NCBI GenBank assembly: GCA_903959175.1
Contig: CAJBVW010000360.1
Span: forward strand, 1-50,691
DNA length: 50,691 nucleotides
Reading direction: 5' to 3'
DNA from: an uncultured Pseudomonadota bacterium
GTDB taxonomy: Bacteria > Myxococcota_A > UBA796 > SXON01
Within the stretch, counting starts at the first letter, position 1. Each line of letters begins with the position of its first letter. The position numbers were made by a program, and so were the translations under genes. Below the pieces are notes generated by a model. It did not search any database. It was given only the letters and a program-made list of their open reading frames with translations, and was not told the DNA's origin. Of the stretch, positions 10,695 through 19,057 are shown in pieces.

Positions 10695-11422
10695 GCGTCG
10701 AGATCGCCCTCCTCCAGCGCTTCGTCACCAGCCCCTTCACGCGGCGGCGGTTCTGGGAGGAGCGCCCGGCCATCGGCCTCGTCGCCGGGCACCTCGCGTG
10801 GGTCCTGCGCGATCGGGGCCTGCACGCGGCGGACGATCGCCCCGTGGACGGCGTGATCCGCTGCTCCGCGGACGATCTCGCCGCGATGGCAGCCGGCCGC
10901 GCCCCCGCCGGGGAGGTGTCCTCCGCCCTCGGCGCCCGCCCCGGCGCTGATCGCCGCAAGCAGGCGCGGCTCGTCCTCGCCCTCGCCGCGCTCGGCTGGT
11001 GCGGCCCGTGGCCCGATCCCGCCGCCGATCCCGAGCAGATCCGCATGGTGCGGAGCGCGCACTACGCCCTCGGCATCGGCGCGGCGGACGGCGCGGCGGA
11101 CCTCTTCCCCGAGGGCGGCCCCTTGCCCGGCGTCCGCGTGCGTCTCACGCACGGCGCGCCCGGCGTCGAGCTGGTCACTGAGGGCCTCGCCGATGTGGTC
11201 GGTCGCCCCGAGCTCACGACGATTGTGCGCGGCCGAGGGGACCCGCGCCTCGGCTTCCCCGCGCTCCGCGCCGCCGCCCTCGCCGCCGCGGAGGGAGCCC
11301 TCGCGCCGCGCCTCCCCGTCGGCCCGCGCACCCTCCTCGCCGCCCCGCACCCGCGCTTCCCCGACGGCCTCGCCCTCCCGAACCAGCACACCTGGCTGCT
11401 CCGCGTGAGCTGGGCGACGTAG
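10691..11422 (+). CDS. Hypothetical protein coupled to uvrA
   Basis: A GTG at 10691 overlaps the uvrA stop as GTGA and gives 243 residues. The protein is Ala/Arg/Pro-rich and soluble, with no signal peptide or membrane segment. The N-terminal half looks helical, including RRRFWEERPAIGL and a DLAAMAAGRAP stretch; the C-terminal half is beta-rich and ends HTWLLRVSWAT. I do not recognise a family. Because of the uvrA frameshift it lies in the same open frame as the UvrA N-terminus, so automated callers may fuse the two. Its coupling to uvrA hints at a role with DNA repair, but that is only context. Confidence 0.6.
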
Positions 11423-11483
11423 CGGCCACCCGGCGCGCCCCCGCACGGCGCGGCCCACTGCCGCCGTGCTACAGCCCGCATCC

Positions 11484-12662
11484 ATGTCGGCCCCCTCGCG
11501 CCTCCAGCTCCTCGCCGCCGTCGTCGTGCTCGAGGCCGCGTCGGGCCTGCCCTTCGGGGTGGTCAACGAGCTGGTGCCCGTGTGGCTCAAGGTCCACGGC
11601 GTCGACACCGCCGCCATCGGCGCGATGACCCTCGTGGGCCTCCCGTGGACGCTCAAGGCGCTCTGGGCCCCCGCGGTCGACCGCGTGGGCACCTACAAGG
11701 GCTGGATCGCCTTCGCCCTCTGCGGCGCGGTCTCCGCCATCGCCCTCCTCCCCCTCCTCGGCCCCGTCCCGTCGCTCCTCGTCCCCGCGCTCGTCGCCCT
11801 CGCGGTCGCCAGCGCCACCCAGGACATCGCGATCGACGGCTGGCTCGTCTCCGCCGTCCCCGCCGACGAGCAGGGCCGCGCCACCGGCATCCGGGTCGCC
11901 GCCTACCGTGGCGCCATGGCCCTCGCTGGCGGCGGCGCCGTCGTGATCGGAGACAAGCTCGATTGGAGCTGGGCGTTCTTCGCCGTCGCCGCCGCGCTCC
12001 TCGCCTCCCTCGTCGTCATCCTCCGCCTCCCGCGCGTCGCGCCCCCGCCGCCCTCGTCTACGGTCGACTGGCTCGCCCTCCTCCGCGACTGGGCGATTCA
12101 GCCGGGCTCGCTCGCGCTGTTCGCGTTCGTCCTGCTCTACAAGCTCGGCGACAGCGCGATGGGCCCCATGGTCAAGCCCTTCCTGCTCGACGCGGGCCTC
12201 TCCGCCACGGAGGTCGGCCTCCTCTCCACCACCGTGGGCGCCGTGCTCGTGTCGGTCGGCGCCATCACCGGGGGCGACATCGTCTCCCGCTTCGGCATGG
12301 TCCGCGGCGTGCTCACCCTCGGGGCGTTCCAGGCGGTCTCCAACCTCGTCTACGCGGGCGCCGCGGTCGTTGGCACGCGCCCCGCCGCCTACCTGGCCAG
12401 CATGTTCGAGAGCCTCACCGCGGGCCTCGGCACCGCCGCGCTCCTCGCGCTCGCGATGCGCGCCGCCACCGGCCCGCAGGCCGCCACCCGCTTCGCGCTC
12501 CTCTCCGCGATCGTCGGCTTGACTCGTACGCTGGCCGGCTCGATCTCCGGCTTTGCCGTCGCGGAGATCGGCTACCCTTCCTGGTTCGCGTTCACCTTCC
12601 TCCTCGCGCTTCCGGCCCTCGGGCTGGTCCCGCGCGTGTCCCACCAGGCAGCGCCAGCATGA
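11484..12662 (+). CDS. AmpG-like major facilitator superfamily permease
   Basis: A 392-residue MFS transporter with about 12 membrane segments. The segment PWTLKALWAPAVDRV near residue 53 and SATQDIAIDGWLVSAV near 112 match the AmpG/PAT branch (AmpG has a WAP-DR motif and SQDI.DAW). AmpG imports anhydromuropeptides from the periplasm for cell-wall recycling; other members of the branch carry acetyl-CoA. The ATG at 11484 is preferred over an upstream GTG because the hydrophobic part begins soon after. The 3' end lies in a 17-bp tandem duplication shared with the next gene. Substrate is uncertain; muropeptide transport fits the penicillin-binding protein in the same window. Confidence 0.78.
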   Translation: MSAPSRLQLLAAVVVLEAASGLPFGVVNELVPVWLKVHGVDTAAIGAMTLVGLPWTLKALWAPAVDRVGTYKGWIAFALCGAVSAIALLPLLGPVPSLLVPALVALAVASATQDIAIDGWLVSAVPADEQGRATGIRVAAYRGAMALAGGGAVVIGDKLDWSWAFFAVAAALLASLVVILRLPRVAPPPPSSTVDWLALLRDWAIQPGSLALFAFVLLYKLGDSAMGPMVKPFLLDAGLSATEVGLLSTTVGAVLVSVGAITGGDIVSRFGMVRGVLTLGAFQAVSNLVYAGAAVVGTRPAAYLASMFESLTAGLGTAALLALAMRAATGPQAATRFALLSAIVGLTRTLAGSISGFAVAEIGYPSWFAFTFLLALPALGLVPRVSHQAAPA

Positions 12663-12690
12663 CCATCCCCGCCGCATGACCATCCCCGCC
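12657..12690. repeat. 17-bp perfect tandem duplication over a start codon
   Basis: GCATGACCATCCCCGCC occurs twice, at 12657-12673 and 12674-12690, with no gap. Each copy carries an ATG in a good ATGA context. The first ATG (12659) overlaps the stop of the permease but reads only six codons, Met-Thr-Ile-Pro-Ala-Ala, before TGA. The second ATG (12676) opens the DUF5522 gene. Because 17 is not a multiple of three, the copy upstream became a mini-ORF. Confidence 0.9.
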
Positions 12691-12876
12691 GAAGCCCAAC
12701 GCCGCCACGACGCCGCTGACGCCCTCGGTCGGGACGGCTACATGGACCCCGCCACCGGCTACTTCGTCCTGACGGCGCACTTCCTGAAGAAGCGAGGGAG
12801 CTGCTGCGGAAACGGGTGCCGGCACTGTCCGTGGCCGCCCGCCGAGCAGAAGCGCGCAGGGCGCCGGGGGAGCTGA
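12676..12876 (+). CDS. DUF5522-family small Cys-rich protein
   Basis: A 66-residue protein with the DUF5522 signature: YMDPATGYFVLTAHFLKKRG followed by SCCGNGCRHCPW. The four cysteines and the His in CCGNGCRHC look like a metal site, so zinc or iron-sulfur binding is likely, but the family has no established function. It starts at 12676 because the ATG at 12659 runs into a stop after six codons. It follows the AmpG-like gene in what was probably a direct ATGA coupling before the tandem duplication separated them. Confidence 0.85.
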   Translation: MTIPAEAQRRHDAADALGRDGYMDPATGYFVLTAHFLKKRGSCCGNGCRHCPWPPAEQKRAGRRGS

Positions 12877-12913
12877 TCCCGCCGACGCCCATCTTGCCGG
12901 CCCGACAGCCGAT

Positions 12914-13378
12914 CTACGAGGCCGGCTGGGCCTTCTCGATGAGGTCCTTGAGCTCGCCGCTCTCGTGGAGCTGCTTGAGGATGTCGGCGCCGCCGACGAA
13001 CTCGCCGCCCACGAACACCTGGGGGATGGTCGGCCAGCTCGTGTAGCTCTTGACGCCCTCGCGCACGTCGGGGTCGGCGAGCACGTTCACCGTGGCGTAG
13101 GGCTTGCCGTAGCTGGTGAGGATGCCGCTCGCGCCGGCGGAGAAGCCGCACTGCGGGGACTGCGGGTTGCCCTTCATGAAGAGCACGACCGGGTTGCCCT
13201 TGACGACCTCGTCGATGTAGTCGGCCACCGACTTGTTGCCGCGGGGGGAGGCCTCTTCGCGCTCCTCGTCCTCTTCCACGCGGGTCGGCGCGAGCGTCAC
13301 CTTGCGGACGGGGGTCGGCGTGGGCGCCGGAGTGTTGAGGATGGGGAGACGGCGCTTGATCCGATCGATGATGCCCAT
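12914..13378 (-). CDS. grxD: Monothiol glutaredoxin, Grx4/GrxD type, with N-terminal extension
   Basis: A 154-residue protein. The glutaredoxin domain spans about residues 48-150, with the monothiol active site CGFS at 77-80 preceded by VVLFMKGNPQSPQ. A TIP cis-proline motif (WPTIPQVFVGGEFVGG) and a GGADIL glutathione-binding segment follow. CGFS glutaredoxins bind a [2Fe-2S] cluster with glutathione and deliver clusters to apo-proteins; haem and radical-SAM enzymes such as HemN in this window are typical clients of the wider pathway. The extra 47 residues are Pro/Glu-rich and probably disordered. The gene stands alone, convergent with the DUF5522 gene. Confidence 0.92.
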   Translation of the reverse strand: MGIIDRIKRRLPILNTPAPTPTPVRKVTLAPTRVEEDEEREEASPRGNKSVADYIDEVVKGNPVVLFMKGNPQSPQCGFSAGASGILTSYGKPYATVNVLADPDVREGVKSYTSWPTIPQVFVGGEFVGGADILKQLHESGELKDLIEKAQPAS

Positions 13379-13481
13379 GGGGAAACCTCTTCGCGCATGT
13401 GTAGCGCACCCGCGGCGGGCGCGCGGTGGCCGGCCTCACCGGACGTCCAGGTGGTAGGCTTGCGCCGCCGCCCGAGCCTCG

Positions 13482-14471
13482 ATGTCCATCGTCCTCTCCC
13501 TGCTCTCCGTCTTCTGCGCGACCGTCCCGATGCTCACGTTCCTCGGGATCGTGTGGTGGATGGATCGGCACGATCGCGAGCCCCTGTGGCTCTTCGGCCT
13601 CACCTTCCTCTGGGGTGCCATCGGCTCGGTGTTCCTGGCGCTGATGGGGAACGAGCTGCTCATGCTGCCGCTCGGGTGGGTGCTCGGCGCGGACGGGGCG
13701 GACCAGTACGCGGCCGTCGTCATCGCGCCCCTCGTGGAGGAGCCGACCAAGGCGCTCATCCTCTTCGCGGTCATGTTCTCCCGCCACTTCGACAACGCCT
13801 CCGACGGCTTCGTCTACGGCGCGGCCGCCGGGCTCGGCTTCGGGATGACCGAGAACTTCCTCTACTTCCTGAACCTCGCCTCCACCGGCGACATGATGGC
13901 GTGGATGCAGACCGTCGTGATCCGCACCCTGTTCTCCGCGGTCATGCACGCCTGCGCCACCTCCTGGGTGGGCGCCGCGCTCGGCTTCGCGCGCTTCCGC
14001 GGCTGGGGGTGGAAGCTCCTCGCGCTGCCGGTCGGCTTCGGGGGCGCGATGGGCATGCACGCGCTGTGGAACGGCCTGCTCACCGCGGGGGAGGTCCTGG
14101 GCTCGGGCCTCTACGTCACCGCCAACTTCGCGATCCTGCCGTTGGAATTCCTGACCCTCTTCGGCATCTTCCAGCTCGCCCTCTGGGAAGAGCGCGCCAC
14201 CCTCCGCCGCGAGCTCGCGGACGAGGTGCAGCAGGGCCTGCTCCCCCTCCCCCACGCGCGCGCCATCGCCAGCTACTTCCAGCGGAGCAACCCGCGCTGG
14301 GTGCCGCCCGGCGTGCCGCAGTGGCCGTACATTCGTGCTGTCACGACGCTCGCCATGCGGAAGCACCAGTGCCGCAACGCCTCCCGCCGCGCCTACCGCT
14401 TCTACACGGACGAGGTGCTCCGCCTGCGCCGCGAGGTCCAGGGGCTGCTCAAGCTGGCGAAGGCGTCGTAG
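13482..14471 (+). CDS. PrsW-family intramembrane metalloprotease
   Basis: A 329-residue membrane protein with about eight hydrophobic segments in the first 240 residues. It carries the PrsW/CAAX-like motifs in order: LVEEPTKAL near residue 86 (EExxK), GFGMTENFLYF near 121, a His in VMHACATSWVG near 154 and HALWNGL near 191. These Glu and His residues form the presumed metal site within the membrane. In Bacillus, PrsW cleaves the anti-sigma factor RsiW; the substrate here is unknown. The last 90 residues are a basic cytoplasmic tail with several Arg/Lys and two Cys, absent from minimal members, and may bind a partner. No adjacent sigma or anti-sigma gene is seen. Confidence 0.85.
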   Translation: MSIVLSLLSVFCATVPMLTFLGIVWWMDRHDREPLWLFGLTFLWGAIGSVFLALMGNELLMLPLGWVLGADGADQYAAVVIAPLVEEPTKALILFAVMFSRHFDNASDGFVYGAAAGLGFGMTENFLYFLNLASTGDMMAWMQTVVIRTLFSAVMHACATSWVGAALGFARFRGWGWKLLALPVGFGGAMGMHALWNGLLTAGEVLGSGLYVTANFAILPLEFLTLFGIFQLALWEERATLRRELADEVQQGLLPLPHARAIASYFQRSNPRWVPPGVPQWPYIRAVTTLAMRKHQCRNASRRAYRFYTDEVLRLRREVQGLLKLAKAS

Positions 14472-14758
14472 GGGCGACACGCGGGTGACGGACGCGCCAT
14501 GGGACGCGCGCTTCCGTCACGAAACCGGGGGCGCCATGCGCAGAACGTGCGCCACGCGTCACCGAGCCGGAGAGGCCCGACCGGACGAGATCGAGCGGGA
14601 ACGCCAGTTTTTTGTCCAGAGCGGCGCTCGTGCCGGCGAGCGCGAACTCGGCCCGAGGCCGTCACGCACACTTCCCCGCGCCGAAACAGGCCCCCCGTAC
14701 ATTCGGCGGCCTCGGACAGCGGCGTGACCGCTCCTCCTCCGAGGAAACGGGTCCCTCG
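14472..14758. other. Intergenic region upstream of beta-helix lipoprotein
   Basis: This 287-bp stretch holds no gene I can support. A T6 run at 14608-14613 has no convincing stem before it. A TACATT hexamer near 14699 could be a -10 for the lipoprotein but lacks a clear -35. No cobalamin-type box or other riboswitch core is visible despite the downstream TonB-dependent receptor. Confidence 0.5.
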
Positions 14759-16141
14759 ATGCGTTCCCTGGTTGCCTTCCTCTTCGTCTCCTCGTTCGTC
14801 GCTTGCACCCCGAAGGATGAGACCACCGACACCTCCGTCACCGACACGGCCGACGCCGACACCGATACGGACACCGACGCCGACACGGACACGGACACCG
14901 ACACCGACACCGACACCGACGTCCCCACCGAGTGCGTCGAGGAGGGCGGCGCCTGCATCCTCACGGGCGTCTACACCGAGGACCTCTACCTCACCGCCGA
15001 CAAGCCCTGGTTGCTCCGCAGCCTCGTCCAGATCGGCGACGACACCAGCGCCACCACGCTGAAGATCCAGCCGGGCACGAAGGTGTACGGCGAGTCCGCC
15101 ACGAACGGCCTCCTCGTCATCGCCCGCGGCGCCCAGATCGACGCCGAGGGCACCGCGTCGGCGCCCATCGTCTTCACCTCCGACCAGCCCGTCGGCTCCC
15201 GCGCCCGCGGCGACTGGGGCGGCCTCACCATCAACGGCCGCGGCGTCATCAACGCCTGCGCCGAGGGCACCGACCTCTGCGAGGCGACCGGCGAGGGCGG
15301 CACCGGCACCTACGGCGGCAACGACAACACCGACTCGAGCGGCATCCTCAAGTACGTCGTCATCCAGTTCGGCGGCACCGAAGTGAGCACCGACAACGAG
15401 GTCAACGGCCTCGGGCTCCAGGGCGTCGGCAGCGGCACGGTCATCGACTTCGTCCAGATCCACCGCAACCTCGACGACGGGATGGAGATCTTCGGCGGCG
15501 CGCCGAACGTCCGCCACCTCGTCTCCTCCGAGGCCGGCGACGACAACATCGACTGGACGATGGGCTACCAGGGCAACATCCAGTTCGCGCTGGTCGTGCA
15601 GGCGAGCGACGCCGGGAACCACGGCTTCGAGCTTGATAACAACGAGGACGACTACTCGGCCCTGCCGCTCACCGGCGGCATCGTCTCCAACGTCACCCTC
15701 ATCGGATCCCCCGCGATCGAAGAGGATAACTTCGCCCTCCTCGCGCGCCGCGGCACCTCCGGCCAGTTCTGGAACATCGCGGCGACCGGCTTCTCCGCCG
15801 GCTGCCTCGCGCTCCGCAACGAGGAGACCTACGGCAACTTCGTCGGTGGCACCGGCGCCATCGCGTACTCCGCGCTCGCGTGCGACGTGAACTTCGAGGT
15901 CGAGGCCGCGGGCTCCGAGGACGTGGGCGGCACCGAGGACGCGGTGTTCGCGGCCGGCATGGGCAACATGGAGGTCTCCGACCTGATGCTCGGCGCCGAT
16001 CACGCGCCGACCGCGGGCTCGCCCCTCCTCGGCGCGGGCATGGCGCCGACCGGGAGCTTCTTCACCGCCGCGACCTACATCGGCGCGTTCGACGGGACGA
16101 CCGACTGGACGGCGGGCTGGACCGAGTACCCCGCCAACTAG
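14759..16141 (+). CDS. Lipoprotein with Asp/Thr linker and beta-helix-like domain, partner of TonB-dependent receptor
   Basis: A 460-residue predicted lipoprotein. The lipobox FVAC puts the acylated Cys at residue 16. A 35-residue linker of alternating Asp and Thr follows, then a long repetitive beta domain with motifs such as IQPGTKVYGE, ARGDWGGLTING, GSGTVIDFVQIHRN and DWTMGYQGNIQFA. Similar proteins, known to me mainly from Bacteroidota and Proteobacteria, sit beside TonB-dependent receptors with a carboxypeptidase-like N-terminal domain, as here (24 bp to the next gene). A surface-exposed substrate-binding role is therefore likely but unproven. ATG 14759 is chosen because it opens the signal peptide. 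Confidence 0.78.
   Translation: MRSLVAFLFVSSFVACTPKDETTDTSVTDTADADTDTDTDADTDTDTDTDTDTDVPTECVEEGGACILTGVYTEDLYLTADKPWLLRSLVQIGDDTSATTLKIQPGTKVYGESATNGLLVIARGAQIDAEGTASAPIVFTSDQPVGSRARGDWGGLTINGRGVINACAEGTDLCEATGEGGTGTYGGNDNTDSSGILKYVVIQFGGTEVSTDNEVNGLGLQGVGSGTVIDFVQIHRNLDDGMEIFGGAPNVRHLVSSEAGDDNIDWTMGYQGNIQFALVVQASDAGNHGFELDNNEDDYSALPLTGGIVSNVTLIGSPAIEEDNFALLARRGTSGQFWNIAATGFSAGCLALRNEETYGNFVGGTGAIAYSALACDVNFEVEAAGSEDVGGTEDAVFAAGMGNMEVSDLMLGADHAPTAGSPLLGAGMAPTGSFFTAATYIGAFDGTTDWTAGWTEYPAN
14851..14920 (+). repeat. GACACC-type hexanucleotide microsatellite encoding Asp-Thr linker
   Basis: About 70 bp of near-perfect six-base units of the GACACC/GACGCC type encode the (Asp-Thr)n linker of the lipoprotein. 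Changes in unit number keep the reading frame and only change linker length. A shorter, more degenerate version lies at about 1499-1556 in the lipoprotein at 1403. Confidence 0.85.
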
Positions 16142-16165
16142 CTCGGTGATCCGGGGGGCGGGCGC

Positions 16166-19030
16166 GTGGCCGCCCCCCCTCTCCCTCGACGAACGCTCGC
16201 GTCTTCCCGCCGGAGCTCCGCCATGCTCACGCTGCTCGCCCTCGCCTCGTTCGCCGGCGCGGAGACGCCCTCCCCTCCCACCGAGACTCGCGCCCCGGAG
16301 CCCGCCGCCCACGCCGCCTTCTCCGGCATCGTCTACGACGAGACGGGCCTCCCCATCGTCGGCGTCTCCCTCGTCGTCGCCGGCCAACCCGGCGAGGCGA
16401 CCACCGACGAGAACGGCGCCTTCACCCTCGACGCGCCGGTCGGCCTGCTCGACCTCGTCGTGTCGCGCGCCGGCTTCACCCCCTACACCATGACCGCGGT
16501 GGACGTGCCCGCCGAGGGCCTCACCGGCGTCGAGATCATCCTCGCCCTCGAGCGAGCCTCCGAAGAGCTCACGATCTCCGCCGCCTCCAAGGCGGGCGGC
16601 ACCGCCACCCTCCTCCGCGAGCGCAAGGCGTCCGCCGCCGTGACCGACGGCGTCGGCGCCGAGCAGATGAGCCGCAGCGGCGACTCCGACGCGGCCTCCG
16701 CGCTCAAGCGGGTCAACGGCCTCACCGTGATCGGCGGCAAGTACGTGTACGTCCGGGGCCTCGGCGACCGCTACTCCTCCACCCTTCTCAACGGCTCCAC
16801 GCTCCCGAGCCCCGAGCCGGAGAAGCGCGTCGTCCCCCTCGACCTGTTCCCCACCTCGCTCCTCGACTCCGTCGTCATCCAAAAGACGTTCTCTCCCGAC
16901 ATGCCGGCCGAATTCGGAGGCGGCGTCGTCGAGATCCGCACGCGCCGCATCCCCGAGACGCCGATCTTCAGCGCCACGGTCTCGGGCACCTGGGCCGGCG
17001 GCACCACGCTCCAGGAGGCGGACGTCGCCGCGAGCGGCCCGACGGACTTCCTCGGCTTCGGCAAGGAGTGGCGCGCGCTCCCGACGGTCATCACCGACGC
17101 CGCCGACCGCGGACCGCTCAAGGCGGGCGGCATCTTCTCGGAGGACGGCTTCACCGCGGAAGAGATGGAGACGTTCGGCGAGTCCATCGAGAATCGCTGG
17201 TCCCTCACTCCGCGCACGCTCCCTCCAGAATTCGGCCTCAATGTGTCGGGTGGGCGCCGCTGGAAGCTCGGCGGCGTCGAGCTCGGCGCGCTCGCGGGCC
17301 TCGTGTTCTCCAACGGCTGGGACGTCGAGGACGGCACGCAGACCCTCTACAGCAGCGGCGACGCGGGACTCGAGGCTCGCCGCATCACGACGTTCGTCGA
17401 GACCACCAACCGGATCCGCCTCGGCGGGATGGCCTCCCTCGGCCTCGCGTGGGGCGAGGAGGGCAGCCTCACCTCCACCACGCTCCTGAATCGCAACAGC
17501 GCCGCGACCTCGCTCACTTACGACGCCGACGACCCCGCCGGCAGCAACGACACGCGGAGCACCCGCCTCGCCTGGGAGGAGCAGCAGCTCTTCGTCGAGC
17601 AGGTCGAGGCCATCGTGCCCATCGGCCCCGTGAAGCTCGAAGGGCGCTACGCCCTCGCCCTCGCAGACCAGGCCGAGCCAGATCGCCGCGAGTACACCTA
17701 CCTCGCGACGGACGACGGCTACGTCCTGTCCCAGCGCGGCTCGTGGAGCGACATCTACTACGGCGGTCTGGCCGACACGAACCACGATGGCGGCCTCGAC
17801 GCGACGTGGCGGATCGCGCGCGACGCGGGCGACATCTCGCTCAAGGTGGGCGGCAAGGCGCTGGTACGCGAGCGCACCTCCAGCGTGCGGCGCTTCAACT
17901 ACCAGTTCAAGGGCAGCGAGGGCATCGACATCACCGCGCCGATCGAGGAGGTCATCGTCCCCGAGAACATCGGGAAGGAGGACGACAACGACCTCGGCTA
18001 CCTCGAGATCGAGGAGAACACGACGCGCGCGGACGACTACGTCGCCGGGCAGACGATCCTCGCGGGGTACCTGATGGGCGACGTCCCGTGGACACAACGC
18101 GTCCGTATGCTCGCCGGCGCGCGCGTCGAGCAGAGCCGCCAGTCCGTCGAGACCTACGAGATCTTCAGCGCCGACACCGCGCCGATCCTCGCCGACGTCG
18201 AGAACGTCGACGTGCTACCGGCCGCCACGTTCACCTTCGGCGTCGGCCCCAACGCCATCCCGGACGCGATGCAGATCCGCGTCGGCTACGGCCGCACGCT
18301 CTCCCGCCCCGAGCTCCGCGAGCTCTCCGAGGTCGCCTACTACGACTATCGGAGCGGCCGCCTCCTCTACGGAAATCCCGAGCTCTCCCGTGCCACGATC
18401 GAGAACGTGGACGCGCGGTGGGAGTGGTACCCGAGCGCCGGCGAGACCCTCTCCGCGGGCGCCTTCTTCAAGTACTTCGACAGCCCGATCGAGTCGGTCG
18501 TGGCAGTCAGCGCCGTCTCCGGCAGCGTCGGCACCTTCGCGAACGCGACGAGCGCCACGAACTTCGGCGGCGAGGTCGACCTGCGCAAGCGCCTCGACTT
18601 CATCAACTCCAACCTCTACGATTTCTACGTGGCGGGCAACGTCTCGGTGATCGCCTCCCAGGTCGACCTCTCGGAGACGGACGGCAACCAGACCTCCTCC
18701 GAGCGCCCGCTCCAGGGTCAGTCGCCGTGGGTGGTCAACGCGCAGCTCTCGTACGAGAACCCGGATTGGCGCACGAACATCGCGGTGCTCTACAACGTGT
18801 TCGGGCCGCGGATCGTGCAGGTCGGCACCGCGGGCATCCCCGACGTGTACGAGCTGCCGGTCCACCGCCTCGATCTCGTCGTCACCCAGGGCCTAAGCGC
18901 GCACTGGTCCGTCCGCGCGAAGGGCACGAACCTGCTCGCCTGGCCCTCCCGCGAGCGCACGGGTGACCTCATCAGCAAGGAGACCCGCGACGACGTGTCC
19001 GCGGGCCTCTCCGTGACGTGGACGCCCTGA
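16166..19030 (+). CDS. TonB-dependent receptor with carboxypeptidase-regulatory-like N-terminal domain
   Basis: A 954-residue outer-membrane receptor. After a signal peptide ending about ASFAGA comes a CarboxypepD_reg-like beta-sandwich (FSGIVYDETGLPIVGV to about residue 130). The plug domain contains YVYVRGLGDRYSSTLLNG and MPAEFGGGVVEIRTR, and the rest is a 22-strand barrel with alternating aromatic residues, ending VTWTP. Such receptors import large or scarce ligands using TonB energy. The GTG at 16166 is chosen because it gives a signal peptide with a basic n-region; ATG 16223 has a better Shine-Dalgarno (GGAG) but leaves a very short signal. It forms a pair with the beta-helix lipoprotein upstream. 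Ligand unknown. Confidence 0.88.
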   Translation: MAAPPLPRRTLASSRRSSAMLTLLALASFAGAETPSPPTETRAPEPAAHAAFSGIVYDETGLPIVGVSLVVAGQPGEATTDENGAFTLDAPVGLLDLVVSRAGFTPYTMTAVDVPAEGLTGVEIILALERASEELTISAASKAGGTATLLRERKASAAVTDGVGAEQMSRSGDSDAASALKRVNGLTVIGGKYVYVRGLGDRYSSTLLNGSTLPSPEPEKRVVPLDLFPTSLLDSVVIQKTFSPDMPAEFGGGVVEIRTRRIPETPIFSATVSGTWAGGTTLQEADVAASGPTDFLGFGKEWRALPTVITDAADRGPLKAGGIFSEDGFTAEEMETFGESIENRWSLTPRTLPPEFGLNVSGGRRWKLGGVELGALAGLVFSNGWDVEDGTQTLYSSGDAGLEARRITTFVETTNRIRLGGMASLGLAWGEEGSLTSTTLLNRNSAATSLTYDADDPAGSNDTRSTRLAWEEQQLFVEQVEAIVPIGPVKLEGRYALALADQAEPDRREYTYLATDDGYVLSQRGSWSDIYYGGLADTNHDGGLDATWRIARDAGDISLKVGGKALVRERTSSVRRFNYQFKGSEGIDITAPIEEVIVPENIGKEDDNDLGYLEIEENTTRADDYVAGQTILAGYLMGDVPWTQRVRMLAGARVEQSRQSVETYEIFSADTAPILADVENVDVLPAATFTFGVGPNAIPDAMQIRVGYGRTLSRPELRELSEVAYYDYRSGRLLYGNPELSRATIENVDARWEWYPSAGETLSAGAFFKYFDSPIESVVAVSAVSGSVGTFANATSATNFGGEVDLRKRLDFINSNLYDFYVAGNVSVIASQVDLSETDGNQTSSERPLQGQSPWVVNAQLSYENPDWRTNIAVLYNVFGPRIVQVGTAGIPDVYELPVHRLDLVVTQGLSAHWSVRAKGTNLLAWPSRERTGDLISKETRDDVSAGLSVTWTP

Positions 19031-19057
19031 GCGCGCCCGTAGCGGCGGGGGCGTCGA

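Noticed and set aside
14590-14615. Terminator at the T6 run 14608-14613
   Set aside because: No GC stem of useful length directly precedes it.
14851-14920. Short regular repeats as a CRISPR-like array
   Set aside because: Units are six bases without spacers and encode an Asp-Thr linker in a lipoprotein.
14402-18097. A minus-strand open frame of over 1200 codons
   Set aside because: It lies opposite the PrsW, lipoprotein and TonB-receptor genes, is low-complexity Ala/Arg/Gly/Glu, and arises because GC-rich DNA has few stops. The plus-strand proteins show clear family motifs.
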